Source of the DNA: GCA-003244245 sp050700115 | GTDB taxonomy: Bacteria > Actinomycetota > Actinomycetes > Mycobacteriales > Pseudonocardiaceae | NCBI GenBank assembly: GCA_050700115.1 | Contig: JBOHGG010000030.1 | Coordinates: 1 to 64,000 of the forward strand | Direction: 5' to 3' | Length of the DNA stretch: 64,000 nucleotides | Shown: one piece after another, positions 17,258-28,028 of the stretch | Layout: every line of letters starts with the position of its first letter | Numbering within the stretch: position 1 is the first letter of the stretch | The notes under the pieces: generated by a model | Database searches by the model: none | What the model was told of the DNA's origin: nothing | What the model saw: the letters and a program-made list of their open reading frames with translations, nothing else | Position numbers and translations under genes: made by a program

Positions 17258-18475
17258 TCAGCCGGCCGGCGGGCGGGGTAGGTGACCGGCGCGCACCAGG
17301 CAGCCCAGGGTGTCGCAGATCACCCGGGTCGCGATCAGGGCGGTGATCTCGGCGTTGTCATAGGGCGGGGAGCACTCCACCACTTCGATGCCGGCAAGCG
17401 GGCGGGCGGCGATGAGCTGGATGAATTTCAGCACCTCGCGGGGCAGGAAGCCGCCGGGTTCGGGCCATCCCGTGCCGGGCACGAACGCTGCGTCGAGGCA
17501 GTCGACGTCAAAGGACAGCCAGACCGCGTCGGTGCCGTCCCAGGCCACGTCCAGGGCACGCGCCGCGGCGGCCTCGATGCCCATCTCCACGCAGTCGGTG
17601 ACAGTCATGATCGTCGTGCCCCGCTCGCGGCCGACCCGAACCCCGGGCCGTGGTGCCTGCCAACCCCCGATGCCGATCTGCACCAAGTTGTGTGGTGGCA
17701 CGTTGGGGAGGTCGGTGGCGTGAAACCACGGGGTGGTGTGCATCCGCTCGTCGAGGTCGGTTTCCTGGGTGTCGACGTGGCGGTCGAAGTGGATGATGCC
17801 CAGCTTGCCGCCGTGTAAGTGTTCGGCGACGGCGCGGGTGGTCGGGTAGCCGATGGAGTGGTCACCGCCCAACACCACCGGAAAGGCCCCCGAGGCATAG
17901 ACGTGGCCGACCGCCTTGGAGATCTGGTCGAAGGTCTTCTCGATATTGCCCGGGATGGTGAACACATCACCGAGGTCGGCGATGGTGATCGACTCCCGCA
18001 GGTCGACGCCGAGCTCGAAGCTGTAGGGCCCGTACAACGCGGAGATCTTGCGAATCCCTTGCGGACCGAAACGGGTCCCCGACCGGTATGTGGTACCCCC
18101 ATCGAACGGGGCTCCGAGCACCGCCACGTCATACTCACCGCAACGGCGGACATCCTCCACGTAAGGCGCCTTGAGGAAGGTGTTGATACCGGCGAAGTGC
18201 GGCAACTCACCACGGGAGAAGGTTGGGATCCGCCGGTCCACGATCGAATCGGCACCTGGCAGGCCTAGCTCAAGCCCGCGGGCGATCTCCTGTTCCCATT
18301 TCGCCGTCGGCAGCATCGCTTCCGCATCGACGCCGTAGCGCGCTTCCGGACCGTAGCGATCCTCCAAGTCAGGCCTCCGCATCAACGGTGCCCGGCCGCC
18401 AGGCAGCTCGGCGGCTGGCCTCCGGGGCTTCATCCCGTGGTGTACGGTACTGCCCGTCTGCCCCTCTTGGAGCAT
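17258..18475 (-). CDS. Ureohydrolase (agmatinase/guanidinobutyrase family)
   Basis: A 405-residue member of the arginase/agmatinase fold. Manganese- or nickel-binding motifs are all visible: GGDHSIGYPT, HFDRHVDTQ (the DxHxD motif) and SFDVDCLDAAFVPGTG (with DA in place of the more usual DP). It hydrolyses a guanidino group to urea. The N-terminal extension of about 80 residues and the neighbouring symporter fit guanidinobutyrase, agmatinase or guanidine hydrolase; the sequence does not decide between them. Start is uncertain: the ATG at 18475 lacks a clear ribosome binding site and ATG codons at about 18433 or 18382 are alternatives. An AT-rich upstream region with an inverted repeat may carry the control site. 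Confidence 0.85.
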   Translation of the reverse strand: MLQEGQTGSTVHHGMKPRRPAAELPGGRAPLMRRPDLEDRYGPEARYGVDAEAMLPTAKWEQEIARGLELGLPGADSIVDRRIPTFSRGELPHFAGINTFLKAPYVEDVRRCGEYDVAVLGAPFDGGTTYRSGTRFGPQGIRKISALYGPYSFELGVDLRESITIADLGDVFTIPGNIEKTFDQISKAVGHVYASGAFPVVLGGDHSIGYPTTRAVAEHLHGGKLGIIHFDRHVDTQETDLDERMHTTPWFHATDLPNVPPHNLVQIGIGGWQAPRPGVRVGRERGTTIMTVTDCVEMGIEAAAARALDVAWDGTDAVWLSFDVDCLDAAFVPGTGWPEPGGFLPREVLKFIQLIAARPLAGIEVVECSPPYDNAEITALIATRVICDTLGCLVRAGHLPRPPAG

Positions 18476-18510
18476 CTTAGCTGCTTAAAGTGATTTATTT
18501 CCGATTTTTC

Positions 18511-18526
18511 TCACTCATTAGAGTGA
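18511..18526. promoter_or_regulatory. Inverted repeat in the AT-rich ureohydrolase promoter region
   Basis: TCACTCATTAGAGTGA is a perfect 6-4-6 inverted repeat 36 bases upstream of the ureohydrolase start. The surrounding 18480-18570 is far more AT-rich than the rest of the window, as expected for a promoter. A further half site AGTGA is at 18489-18493. The regulator is not identified. Confidence 0.4.
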
Positions 18527-18593
18527 TATATGATCTTATCAAACGATATCATCGTCAACGTTCTGTAATTGCGGTGTTCCAGTCACGTCACTG

Positions 18594-18812
18594 GTGCAAG
18601 GTTCCACACAGGAGTTCCTGCGAATCCGAATCACCGATGCGTTCACCAACCGGCCACTTTCCGGTAACCTCGCGGCGGTCTGGCTGCGCACCGGGCTGCG
18701 AGCGTCCGCCCGTGCCGGCCTGGCTACCACCGCTGTCCACGGAGACCGGGTCCACCTCACCGGGCACGCCATCACCGTCCTCAACAGCACTCTCCATCAC
18801 ACCGCCGGATAA
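18594..18812 (+). pseudogene. PhzF-family remnant with a large internal deletion
   Basis: The open frame reads DAFTNRPLSGNLAAV, which is the N-terminal signature of PhzF-like isomerases, and then passes directly into ASARAGLATTAVHGDRVHLTGHAITVLNSTL, which is the C-terminal end of the same family. Nearly all of the approximately 270-residue protein is missing in between, in frame. The short product could not form the two-domain fold. Confidence 0.75.
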
Positions 18813-18843
18813 CCACTCGCGTCAGGTAGTAGTGCAGTGTCTG

Positions 18844-19332
18844 TTAGCCACATACGTGTTTGATCGCGCAGTCCACGATGATGGCGGCCTGCTGCGGTCT
18901 CCACTGACCGGGGAAAGCTGCCATCAGCCGGTCCGCTTGCGCTGCCACGTTGGTGTCGCCTTGCTGGGCACACACGCTGTCCGCAACGAGCAGTAGCGTT
19001 GGGATGTCCACAACGGGGACACTCTCCCGTTTCAGCGCGTCGAGGTACGCCACGGCGCGTGGGCCGATCGGGGCAGTGGTGTTCCTGGAGGGATCGGCCA
19101 CCGTCGTGTTCGCAGGGCCCACCCGCGGTGGCGAAGCTGGCGCGATAGCGGCACGTTGAGTCGGACCATCAAAAGACGCGACCCCTGCCACGGTCGCCAA
19201 CCCAACGACGATAAACGCCGCTACAACCCTCACCACCACTACCGTTGGGGTTTCGCCTGGCTTGCGGTGCCGGCCAGAGGTAACTGTCCCTGGTGGTTCC
19301 ACGTGTCCACCGTAAGACGGAAACGGAAACAA
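18844..19332 (-). CDS. DUF732 secreted or membrane-anchored protein
   Basis: A 162-residue protein with one hydrophobic helix (about 34-54) and a C-terminal DUF732 domain: YLDALKRESVPVVD, SVCAQQG and the final AIKHVCG carry the two cysteines typical of this small actinobacterial extracytoplasmic domain. The function of DUF732 is unknown. The start at 19332 is plausible but a later start is possible. It stands alone, next to an AT-richer stretch. Confidence 0.75.
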   Translation of the reverse strand: MFPFPSYGGHVEPPGTVTSGRHRKPGETPTVVVVRVVAAFIVVGLATVAGVASFDGPTQRAAIAPASPPRVGPANTTVADPSRNTTAPIGPRAVAYLDALKRESVPVVDIPTLLLVADSVCAQQGDTNVAAQADRLMAAFPGQWRPQQAAIIVDCAIKHVCG

Positions 19333-20113
19333 CCCTATGGCCCAGTAGTCTGTTTAGCTGCTATTTCCCTAGCTGTCAGCTCGGTCCTGGGGTTGTCGCT
19401 GGACCAGCCTTGATCATTTCACCGGAGTGCCAGGTGCGACTCCCGCCGCTCAACCCAGTCAGCGATGAGCCGCAGCGCCGCCGCCCCGGCGTGGTGGATC
19501 ACGTCCCGGCTGCGGCCGTGAACGACCGGCCTGCTCTCGCTTCGCAGCTGGCGCGTTACCACTGACACCGGGCTCGGGACGACACTCGCACAGGTGAGGG
19601 GTCGTGCGACGGGAACGATGGGTCGTCGCCCGATCGTAGCTTGTAGCTCAACGTGTGCATTCACTCCACCATAGTGACCACGGTACCGCTGAATGGGTGA
19701 AGATACTGGTGTTTGTTATCGCATACGGTAATAATCGTAAGATCAATGCTCGATAGGGCCATAAGTAGGGTCGTTTCGCGACAGGTGAACACCTTGCTGA
19801 TCGTGCCGGCGCTGCGGGTGGTGTCGCTCGTGTTGTTGTGATGGCTGGGGGAGAGGTTTATGTTACGCAGCGCGCGGAAGATCTGGACCGCTTCCCAGCC
19901 TTACAAAGGTTTCGGGGGTGGGCACACTGCTGGTCGCCTCCTGCTGCGGTAATGACGGTTCTGTGGGCTCGACACCCTGGATCGGCAGATAGTCAAGCAA
20001 AAGCACACGCCTTAGACCACATTTGAGGCGAGCAAGGCCAGAAAACGGCCGCCTAAGACGGGGCACACCCGCTTCTCACGGGACCGCCTGCGAGGGCGGC
20101 AAGGGGAGATATC
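19333..20113. other. Intergenic region, partly AT-rich
   Basis: Almost 800 bases without a gene I can support. The part from about 19670 to 19790 is notably AT-rich (GTTATCGCATACGGTAATAA and beyond), unlike the GC-rich surroundings, which suggests foreign DNA or a promoter region. Short frames on both strands have no recognisable content. Confidence 0.5.
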
Positions 20114-20275
20114 ATGACTGATCGGGAGCTGAATAAAGCAGGTCTGCTGGAGCAGAAGTATTTTAGGCGCCACTGGAAGCACACCGGCTGTAACGGTAAG
20201 GTAGCCGAGTGGCGTGGCCCGTGGCTGTTCCGCATCTACTATTGCAAGAAATGCGGCAAGCGCATGACTGTGTGA
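20114..20275 (+). CDS. Small Cys-rich (zinc-ribbon-like) protein
   Basis: A 53-residue basic protein starting at ATG 20114, with AAGGGGAG 6 bases upstream. The C-terminal part holds HTGC and then CKKCGK, a pattern that could bind one zinc ion. Codon content is less GC-rich than its neighbours. Such small proteins are common on phages and plasmids; no function can be given. It lies downstream of the AT-rich stretch and may be part of a transferred segment. Confidence 0.55.
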   Translation: MTDRELNKAGLLEQKYFRRHWKHTGCNGKVAEWRGPWLFRIYYCKKCGKRMTV

Positions 20276-20451
20276 ACCGATCCGCGGCGACGGCCGTGTA
20301 TCGTGTATCTTGGCCCAACGAGCATTCGCCGCTTTCTTGGCTAGGACCTTCAAGCGGCGGTGGGCAGGTGCTCGCGGTCGGGTGATGTTTCGGTGAGGAA
20401 GCGACCGTTGACGCAGCTCAGAACGCTGTATGGAGGGGCGCTGCAGGTCTG

Positions 20452-21882
20452 TCAGAAGCGGTAGTAGAGGAACGGGCTGAAGGTGCCGGTGGCGACCAGG
20501 AGCGTGGAGTAGAACAACCCGACGGTCATCACGCCGACCCGCAGCGCTGTGGCCGGCCTGGACCGCACCGATTCGAGGTACCGGCCGGTGATCGGCCTGT
20601 CCGGCAGCAGGAACACCAGCGCGGCTAGCAGCAGGATCGCCAGTCGCTGGTTGGTCAGCGAGGCGTCCACGACATCGGTCAGCCCGCCGAGATCGAGAAT
20701 CACCATATGCTGCAAGAAGACCAGTGCGGTGCCGAGGTTCGGCGATCGGAACAGTACCCAGCCGAACACCACGACGAGCAGGGTCAGCACCCGCCTTAAC
20801 CAATGCCCGGGCTCGACTGCCGCAACTCCCCACCCACAACGGCGCTCGAGCACCAGCGCCGTGCCGTGGTAGAGCCCCCAGACCAAGAAGGTCCAGTTCG
20901 CGCCGTGCCAGAGCCCGACGAGCGCGAACACGATCCACAGGTTGCGGTAGGTGGTCTGAACCCCCTGCCGGTTTCCGCCGAGTGGGATGTACAGGTAGTC
21001 GCGGAACCATCGGGACAGCGATATGTGCCAGCGCCGCCAGAACTCGGTGATACTCGCCGACGAGTACGGGCGCGCGAAATTCTCCGGCAACCTGAACCCG
21101 AGCATCCTGCCCAGCCCGATGGCCATGTCGGAATACCCGGAAAAGTCGAAGTACAGCTGCAAGGTGTAAGCGATCGCGCCGAGCCAGGCGATCGCAGTGG
21201 TCATCTGGTCGGCCGGAGTGTTGAAGCAGGCGTCCACCACCGGTGCCAGCGAGTCCGCAATCACGACCTTCTTGATCAGGCCGAGAGCAAAGCGTGGGAG
21301 CCCGGCGGCGATGTCGTCCAACCGGTGGCTGCGCTGCTGCCCGAGCTGATCGGCGATTTCGCGGTAGCGCACGATCGGCCCCGCGACGAGCTGGGGGAAC
21401 ATCGCGATGTAGGCGACGAACGCGACCGGATCACGCAACGCCGGCCGTTCACCGCGATAGACGTCCACCACGTAGGAGATGTGGTGGAAGGTGTAGAAAG
21501 AGATCCCGATCGGCAGCGCGAGCTCGACGATCGGCAGGTCGAGCCCGGTGAATGATGCCAGTCCGGCAGCCTGGGCGCTGGCGAAGCCGGCGTACTTCCA
21601 CACGACCAGCACCGCGACGTCGAAAACGACGACGCCACGCAACCAGTGCCGGCGCCGCTGTGGCTCGAGGTCCCAGTCGTCGGGTTCCAACGCCGGACCC
21701 ACCAGGTAGTTGACGACCATGCACCCCAGCAGCAACAGCGTCGTCGGGCCCGCCCCGACCGCATAGAAGACCAGGCTGGCCGTTGCCACGACGCCATTGC
21801 GCCAGCCCCGGGGCGCGATCAGCACGGCCGCGAGCACGGCCGGCATGAAGTACCACAGAAACAGCGGGCTGGCGAAGGACAT
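20452..21882 (-). CDS. MBOAT family O-acyltransferase (AlgI-like)
   Basis: A 476-residue membrane protein with about eleven helices. Family marks are PIGISFYTFHHISY, VAGPIVRYREI, FDFSGYSDMAIGLGRMLGF, the WRRWHISLSRWFRDYLYIPLGG segment and the catalytic His in GLWHGANWTF. It moves an acyl group (often acetyl) across the membrane for attachment to a polysaccharide or similar acceptor. The usual partner, an AlgX/AlgJ- or DltD-like protein, is not next to it; the gene stands alone. Confidence 0.9.
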   Translation of the reverse strand: MSFASPLFLWYFMPAVLAAVLIAPRGWRNGVVATASLVFYAVGAGPTTLLLLGCMVVNYLVGPALEPDDWDLEPQRRRHWLRGVVVFDVAVLVVWKYAGFASAQAAGLASFTGLDLPIVELALPIGISFYTFHHISYVVDVYRGERPALRDPVAFVAYIAMFPQLVAGPIVRYREIADQLGQQRSHRLDDIAAGLPRFALGLIKKVVIADSLAPVVDACFNTPADQMTTAIAWLGAIAYTLQLYFDFSGYSDMAIGLGRMLGFRLPENFARPYSSASITEFWRRWHISLSRWFRDYLYIPLGGNRQGVQTTYRNLWIVFALVGLWHGANWTFLVWGLYHGTALVLERRCGWGVAAVEPGHWLRRVLTLLVVVFGWVLFRSPNLGTALVFLQHMVILDLGGLTDVVDASLTNQRLAILLLAALVFLLPDRPITGRYLESVRSRPATALRVGVMTVGLFYSTLLVATGTFSPFLYYRF

Positions 21883-21925
21883 GGCGGCGGCGCAGCCTAG
21901 CCGAGCCCATCCGCGTCTACGGAGC

Positions 21926-22369
21926 TCAGCTCAGCAGCTGGCGCAGCAGAGCAAGCCCGTCACAGATCGTGCGGCGTTGCTCGCTCGTGGCGTCGCCCAA
22001 CGCGGTAGCCAGCCGGCCGAACGCTCCGACCTCCAGATTCTCGACGTACCGGTCCACCTTCTCGGTGACCGAAATACGCGTGTAGCGGCGGTCAGCATTG
22101 TCTTGAACTCGCTGGACGAGCCCGCGCGCCTGGAGCCGGTCAACGATCCCGGAGACGGTGCTGTGGCCAATGCCCAGCTCACGGCCCAGCTCGGTCACCG
22201 TGGCCGGACCATTGAGCACGAGATGGGCCATGACGCTCACCTGTGGACCGGTCAGTCCGCTGCGCGCGATGTCGTCCGCGCTGGCGCAGAGCAGATCGCG
22301 GCGCAGCGCCCGGATGTGCGCCACGATCTCCTGCGCCTGGAGGCGCAGGTCGCGCTCGGTCACGGTCAT
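21926..22369 (-). CDS. MarR family transcriptional regulator
   Basis: A 147-residue winged-helix regulator. The DNA-binding part reads TVTELGRELGIGHSTVSGIVDRLQARGLV and then the wing DNADRRYTRISVTEKV, typical for MarR. The ATG at 22369 is chosen because it opens the family-like N-terminus; a longer frame runs into the divergent P450 gene. It is divergent from the P450 gene with 79 bases between, containing a perfect palindrome, so it probably represses that gene and itself until a ligand is bound. Confidence 0.85.
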   Translation of the reverse strand: MTVTERDLRLQAQEIVAHIRALRRDLLCASADDIARSGLTGPQVSVMAHLVLNGPATVTELGRELGIGHSTVSGIVDRLQARGLVQRVQDNADRRYTRISVTEKVDRYVENLEVGAFGRLATALGDATSEQRRTICDGLALLRQLLS

Positions 22370-22414
22370 CAGGAGCGCAAGTGTATGGCCCTCAGTGATA
22401 CGTTGCACAGGACG

Positions 22415-22428
22415 CGTCGTATACGACG
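22415..22428. promoter_or_regulatory. Perfect palindrome between marR and P450 genes
   Basis: CGTCGTATACGACG is a perfect 14-base palindrome, 46 bases before the MarR start and 21 before the P450 start. An imperfect palindrome GTGATACGTTGCAC lies at 22395-22408. Size and place fit a MarR dimer operator. Confidence 0.6.
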
Positions 22429-22448
22429 GATCATGGGAGGCGACCCTA

Positions 22449-23582
22449 GTGAGCACAGCGATCCAGCGGGTGACCACGCCAGCCGGCGACCCCGCTTGGC
22501 TGGTCACCAGCTACGACGACGTGAAGGCGCTGCTGTCGGATCCCCGGCTGGGCCGCTCGCACGCCGAACCGGAGCGCGCGGCCCGCGTCTCCCAGTCAGC
22601 GATCTTCGGCGGGCCGATGGGTCACCCGTCGACCGAGGCCGCAGAGCACGCGCGGACCCGCCGCCTGCTCGCGCCGGCGTTCTCCGCGCGGCGGATGGCG
22701 AGCCTGCGGCCACGGGTGACGGCGATCATCACGGACTTGCTGGACGCCATGGCGCAGCAGACCCAGCCGGTCGACCTGCATGAGGCGGTGTCGTTTCCGC
22801 TTCCGGCGCTGGTCATCTGCGAGCTGCTCGGCGTGCCTTATGCCGACCGGGAGGACTTCCGGCGCTGGTCCGACGACGCCGCGCACCAGGCCGACGCCGC
22901 CCGCTCTCAAGCCGGGCTGATGAAACTCTGGCAGTACATGCGCGAGCTGGTGGATCGCAAACAGGCCGAGCCGGGCGACGATGTGCTCTCCGATCTGGTG
23001 GCTGCCACCGCCGCCGACCCTGAACTGACCGTCGACGGCATCGCGATGCTCAGCGCCGGGCTGCTGTTCGCCGGCCACGAGACCACGGTGACGGCGATCG
23101 ACCGCGGGGTGGTCCTGCTACTCACCCACCCCGACCAGGCGGATGCGCTGCGCCATGATCCGGCGCTCATCGAACCGGCGGTCGAGGAGATCCTTCGCTC
23201 GTGGCTGCCCATGCGAACGTCCGGTACCGAGCAGGCCGCGGGACTGCCCCGTTATGCCAACACCGACTTCACCTTCGGCGGCGTCACCATCCAGACCGGT
23301 GAGCTGGTCATGCTCGGGTTGCGCGGAGCCAATCTCGATGAGCGCGCATTCGGCGACCCAGAGCGGTTCGACGTACACCGCACCCGCAACCCGCACCTGA
23401 CCTTCGGCCACGGACCGCGCTTCTGCGTCGGCGCCCCGTTGGCCCGGATCGAGCTGCAGGCGCTGTTCCCTGCCTTGCTGGACCGGTTCCCGACGCTGCG
23501 CCTGGCGGTTGCCGTCGAGTCCCTGCGGGGACGCGACGAGCTGCTCACCGGGGGCCTGGTGGAGCTGCCCGTGACGTGGTGA
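22449..23582 (+). CDS. Cytochrome P450
   Basis: A 377-residue class I bacterial P450. Visible are the I-helix LLFAGHETTVT, the EEILR K-helix and the heme loop FGHGPRFCVGAPLARIE with the thiolate Cys. The GTG at 22449 has GGGAGG 7 bases upstream and begins close to the usual WLVTSYDDVKALLSDPR segment, so the protein lacks roughly 20-25 N-terminal residues seen in many relatives. It needs ferredoxin partners not present here. Likely controlled by the divergent MarR. The stop codon touches the stop of the convergent glgX gene with no base between. Confidence 0.9.
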   Translation: MSTAIQRVTTPAGDPAWLVTSYDDVKALLSDPRLGRSHAEPERAARVSQSAIFGGPMGHPSTEAAEHARTRRLLAPAFSARRMASLRPRVTAIITDLLDAMAQQTQPVDLHEAVSFPLPALVICELLGVPYADREDFRRWSDDAAHQADAARSQAGLMKLWQYMRELVDRKQAEPGDDVLSDLVAATAADPELTVDGIAMLSAGLLFAGHETTVTAIDRGVVLLLTHPDQADALRHDPALIEPAVEEILRSWLPMRTSGTEQAAGLPRYANTDFTFGGVTIQTGELVMLGLRGANLDERAFGDPERFDVHRTRNPHLTFGHGPRFCVGAPLARIELQALFPALLDRFPTLRLAVAVESLRGRDELLTGGLVELPVTW

Positions 23583-25715
<2,133 letters not shown>

Positions 25716-25973
25716 GCGAAACCTCCAGCAGATCCCCACGTCGGAACCGGCCAGCTCGCTGCCACCCGGCGCAAGATTGTCTACCGCCAACGGCCGGCAT
25801 CCGCCAGTCCGGACCGCCCGGCACTACCTGCGCAGCGATTGTGTGCGTCGTGAGCTCGACCCCAGCGACGTTGCGGGCCGGGTGGATGTCGCTGACGTCG
25901 AGTTCACGACGCGCCAGCCCACCTATCGGCGCGGTTGGGGTGGACACCCGGTGAGCGGGGAGAGGTCAGAGCC

Positions 25974-26327
25974 TCAGCCCTGCCCACCGGGCGGCTCGTG
26001 AGTCGCCGACGAGCATGAACTGGTTCGTTGGCTGCCGCGGATCGGTTCGGATCCGGCACGCTGGTCCAAGATGAGCAGCGCGCGGCGCACCACGCCCCGC
26101 AGCCGTCCAGATTCCAGCGGCGTCAGCTGCCACGGCCCGGGAGCCGTGGGGACGATCGTGATCCCGGCTCTGGTGAGGCTGATCTGCAGGCTCGCCGAGC
26201 GCCCCCGCTCGTCACGGCAGCGGACGGTCCACAGCCTGGCGTGGCGCTCCCCGCTCAGACGAGCGAGCAGCTGCGCCACCGGGATGGGTGCCGGCCGCCG
26301 CTGTGTAGAGTCTTCTCTGCTCATCAT
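25974..26327 (-). CDS. Hypothetical protein near HTH regulator
   Basis: A 117-residue protein without a recognised domain. The central part (ARLWTVRCRDERGRSASLQISLTR) looks like a small beta-rich fold and the C-terminal 25 residues are low complexity. It is divergent from the HTH/DUF397 pair with 74 bases between, a position in which actinobacterial genomes often hold small regulatory partners. No ribosome binding site is clear before the ATG; it may be leaderless. Confidence 0.5.
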   Translation of the reverse strand: MMSREDSTQRRPAPIPVAQLLARLSGERHARLWTVRCRDERGRSASLQISLTRAGITIVPTAPGPWQLTPLESGRLRGVVRRALLILDQRAGSEPIRGSQRTSSCSSATHEPPGGQG

Positions 26328-26401
26328 GAGAGAGTGTACGTATGTTTCTACAGAAGTCCATACCGGACTCGCTTAGATGCGACGACCGGAGGGAGCAGTA
26401 G

Positions 26402-27253
26402 GTGCCGGTGCGAGCAGATCCCTCCGCGCTGCGGTGGCTGATCGGCGTACAGCTGACCAACTACCGCAAGCGGGCCGGCCAGACGATGGCCGCCGCGGCG
26501 ACCGCGATCGGCTGCACGGCTGGCAAGATCGGCCACCTGGAGAGCGGTCGAAACCAGCAGCAGCCGACGGAGATCACCGGGCTGTTGCGCTTCTACGGTG
26601 CTGACCTCGCTGACATCGAGCGGCTGGCCTCGCTGGCCGGCAGCGCCGATCGGCAGATTTGGTGGGCACCGTGGACCGACGTGGTACCCGACTGGCTGCG
26701 CACCTTCGTCGGCCTCGAGGGCCTCGCTTCGCACGTGGCCGACTACGCAACATCCGTCTTTCCCGCGCTTCTTCAGACCGAGGACTACTCGCTCGGCCTC
26801 ACCACCGGCAGCGGGCGAGTCCGGCCAGACCACCACGAGCGCACGGTCAGCCTGCGGATGGAACGGCAGCGCAGGCTGTCCAACGACGCCGAGCCGCTGA
26901 ACCTGACGGCGCTGATCGAGGAGTCCGTGCTGGACCGCCCGATCGGCAGCACCGCCACCATGCGGGCCCAGTTGGAGCACCTGATCGCGGTGTCCGAACG
27001 GGACAACGTGGAGCTGCTCGTGCTGCCCACCGCCATCGGCGCCCACGACGGGTTGGTCGGCGCGTTCACGCTGCTGGACTTCGCCGCCGCCCAGTCCATC
27101 GTGTATGTGGAGATCGTCAATGGGGCAATTTACGTGCAGGACCAGCAGCAGGTAGCGGGGTACACTCGGATCGTTGACCGGCTTCGCGCGGCCGCCCTGT
27201 CGCCAGCACGCACCGCGGAGGTGATCCGGTCGCGCTTATCGACATTGACTTGA
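26402..27253 (+). CDS. XRE-type HTH regulator with DUF5753 domain
   Basis: A 283-residue protein: N-terminal helix-turn-helix (TMAAAATAIGCTAGKIGHLESGR, residues about 28-50) and a C-terminal DUF5753 domain of unknown ligand. This architecture is the Streptomyces BldB/WhiJ-associated type, almost always followed by a DUF397 gene, as here 15 bases downstream. GTG at 26402 follows GGAGGGAG. Probably a developmental or antibiotic-linked regulator acting with its DUF397 partner. Confidence 0.88.
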   Translation: MPVRADPSALRWLIGVQLTNYRKRAGQTMAAAATAIGCTAGKIGHLESGRNQQQPTEITGLLRFYGADLADIERLASLAGSADRQIWWAPWTDVVPDWLRTFVGLEGLASHVADYATSVFPALLQTEDYSLGLTTGSGRVRPDHHERTVSLRMERQRRLSNDAEPLNLTALIEESVLDRPIGSTATMRAQLEHLIAVSERDNVELLVLPTAIGAHDGLVGAFTLLDFAAAQSIVYVEIVNGAIYVQDQQQVAGYTRIVDRLRAAALSPARTAEVIRSRLSTLT

Positions 27254-27268
27254 ACCCCGGAGGAACCG

Positions 27269-27634
27269 ATGGCCACCGCGAAGCGTCGCGCGGGGTGGCG
27301 CAAGTCGAGCTACTCGGCCCAGGCCAACGGCTGTGTCGAGGTCGACTTCACCAGCGCGGGCGCACAGATCAGGCACAGCAAGATCACCGACAGCCCGGTG
27401 ATCGGCTTCACCACCGAGCAGTGGTCGGCCTGGCTGGCCGAGGTCACCACCGACCGCCTCACCAACACCAACGGCGCCGTCACCGTCACCGTCGGGCCCA
27501 ACGCCTGGACCGTGCGCAGCCTCGACACCGGCCACGCCCTGGTCTTCGACGAGAACGAGTGGATCGCCTTCCGCCTCGGCGCCACCGCCGACGAATTCAA
27601 CCCCTCCCTCTCCCGCGAACTGGCCTCCATCTGA
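27269..27634 (+). CDS. DUF397 protein
   Basis: A 121-residue partner of the HTH gene. The segment WRKSSYSAQANGCVEV is the DUF397 hallmark. The C-terminal WTVRSLDTGHALVFDENEWIAFRLGATADEF resembles a second, related module, so the protein is longer than the common 60-70-residue form. Separated from the regulator by 15 bases. Confidence 0.85.
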   Translation: MATAKRRAGWRKSSYSAQANGCVEVDFTSAGAQIRHSKITDSPVIGFTTEQWSAWLAEVTTDRLTNTNGAVTVTVGPNAWTVRSLDTGHALVFDENEWIAFRLGATADEFNPSLSRELASI

Positions 27635-27722
27635 CCGAACCCACCATGGTTACGAGTGAGTGCCCGCTGGCCAACCTCGTCCTCGTTGCCTGCGAAGTTC
27701 GGGAAACCCAGGTATTCCGCTG

Positions 27723-28028
27723 TCAACGGAGAAGGTCCATTAGGCAGTTCAAGGTCGGTCCCATCTCGCCACCCAGCTTCGGGCCGAACTCCACGCAGCA
27801 CTCATCGGGCCCCGCCGACTTCGCCCACTCGCTCCGGGAGTGCAACGCCGGGCGCGCCTTCTCGAGGGTCTGCTCCAGTGTCTCGGTGGCACGCACCGCT
27901 ACCTCGTACGGTTTGGCCGCGGCCAGGACCAACTCGCCCGGCACCTCGCGCCGATCCACCTCGACGACCAGGCTGTGGCCGTCGGCCAGCGGCACTTCCA
28001 TCATCAGGTCGGTCACGCCAGCCGCCAT
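27723..28028 (-). pseudogene. Trypco1-like (CU044_2847 family) gene, C-terminally truncated
   Basis: The first 90 residues fit the small CU044_2847/Trypsin-co-occurring domain 1 family: PLADGHSLVVEVD, the central ERA...LEQTLEKARPAL-type helix and CVEFGPKLGGE. In relatives a last strand pair (TGVIIAKG...VNLTWR type) follows; here the frame leaves the family after GGE and ends in unrelated LNCLMDLLR. The ATG at 28028 lies on the edge of the palindromic element. The protein may still be made but is probably not functional. Confidence 0.6.

Noticed and set aside
18476..18600. Guanidine riboswitch before the ureohydrolase
   Set aside because: The leader is short and AT-rich and lacks the conserved ykkC-type segments.
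20012..21010. Minus-strand frame of 332 codons
   Set aside because: Most of it overlaps the MBOAT gene in another frame and the rest overlaps the small Cys-rich gene on the other strand; no domain and Arg-rich composition.
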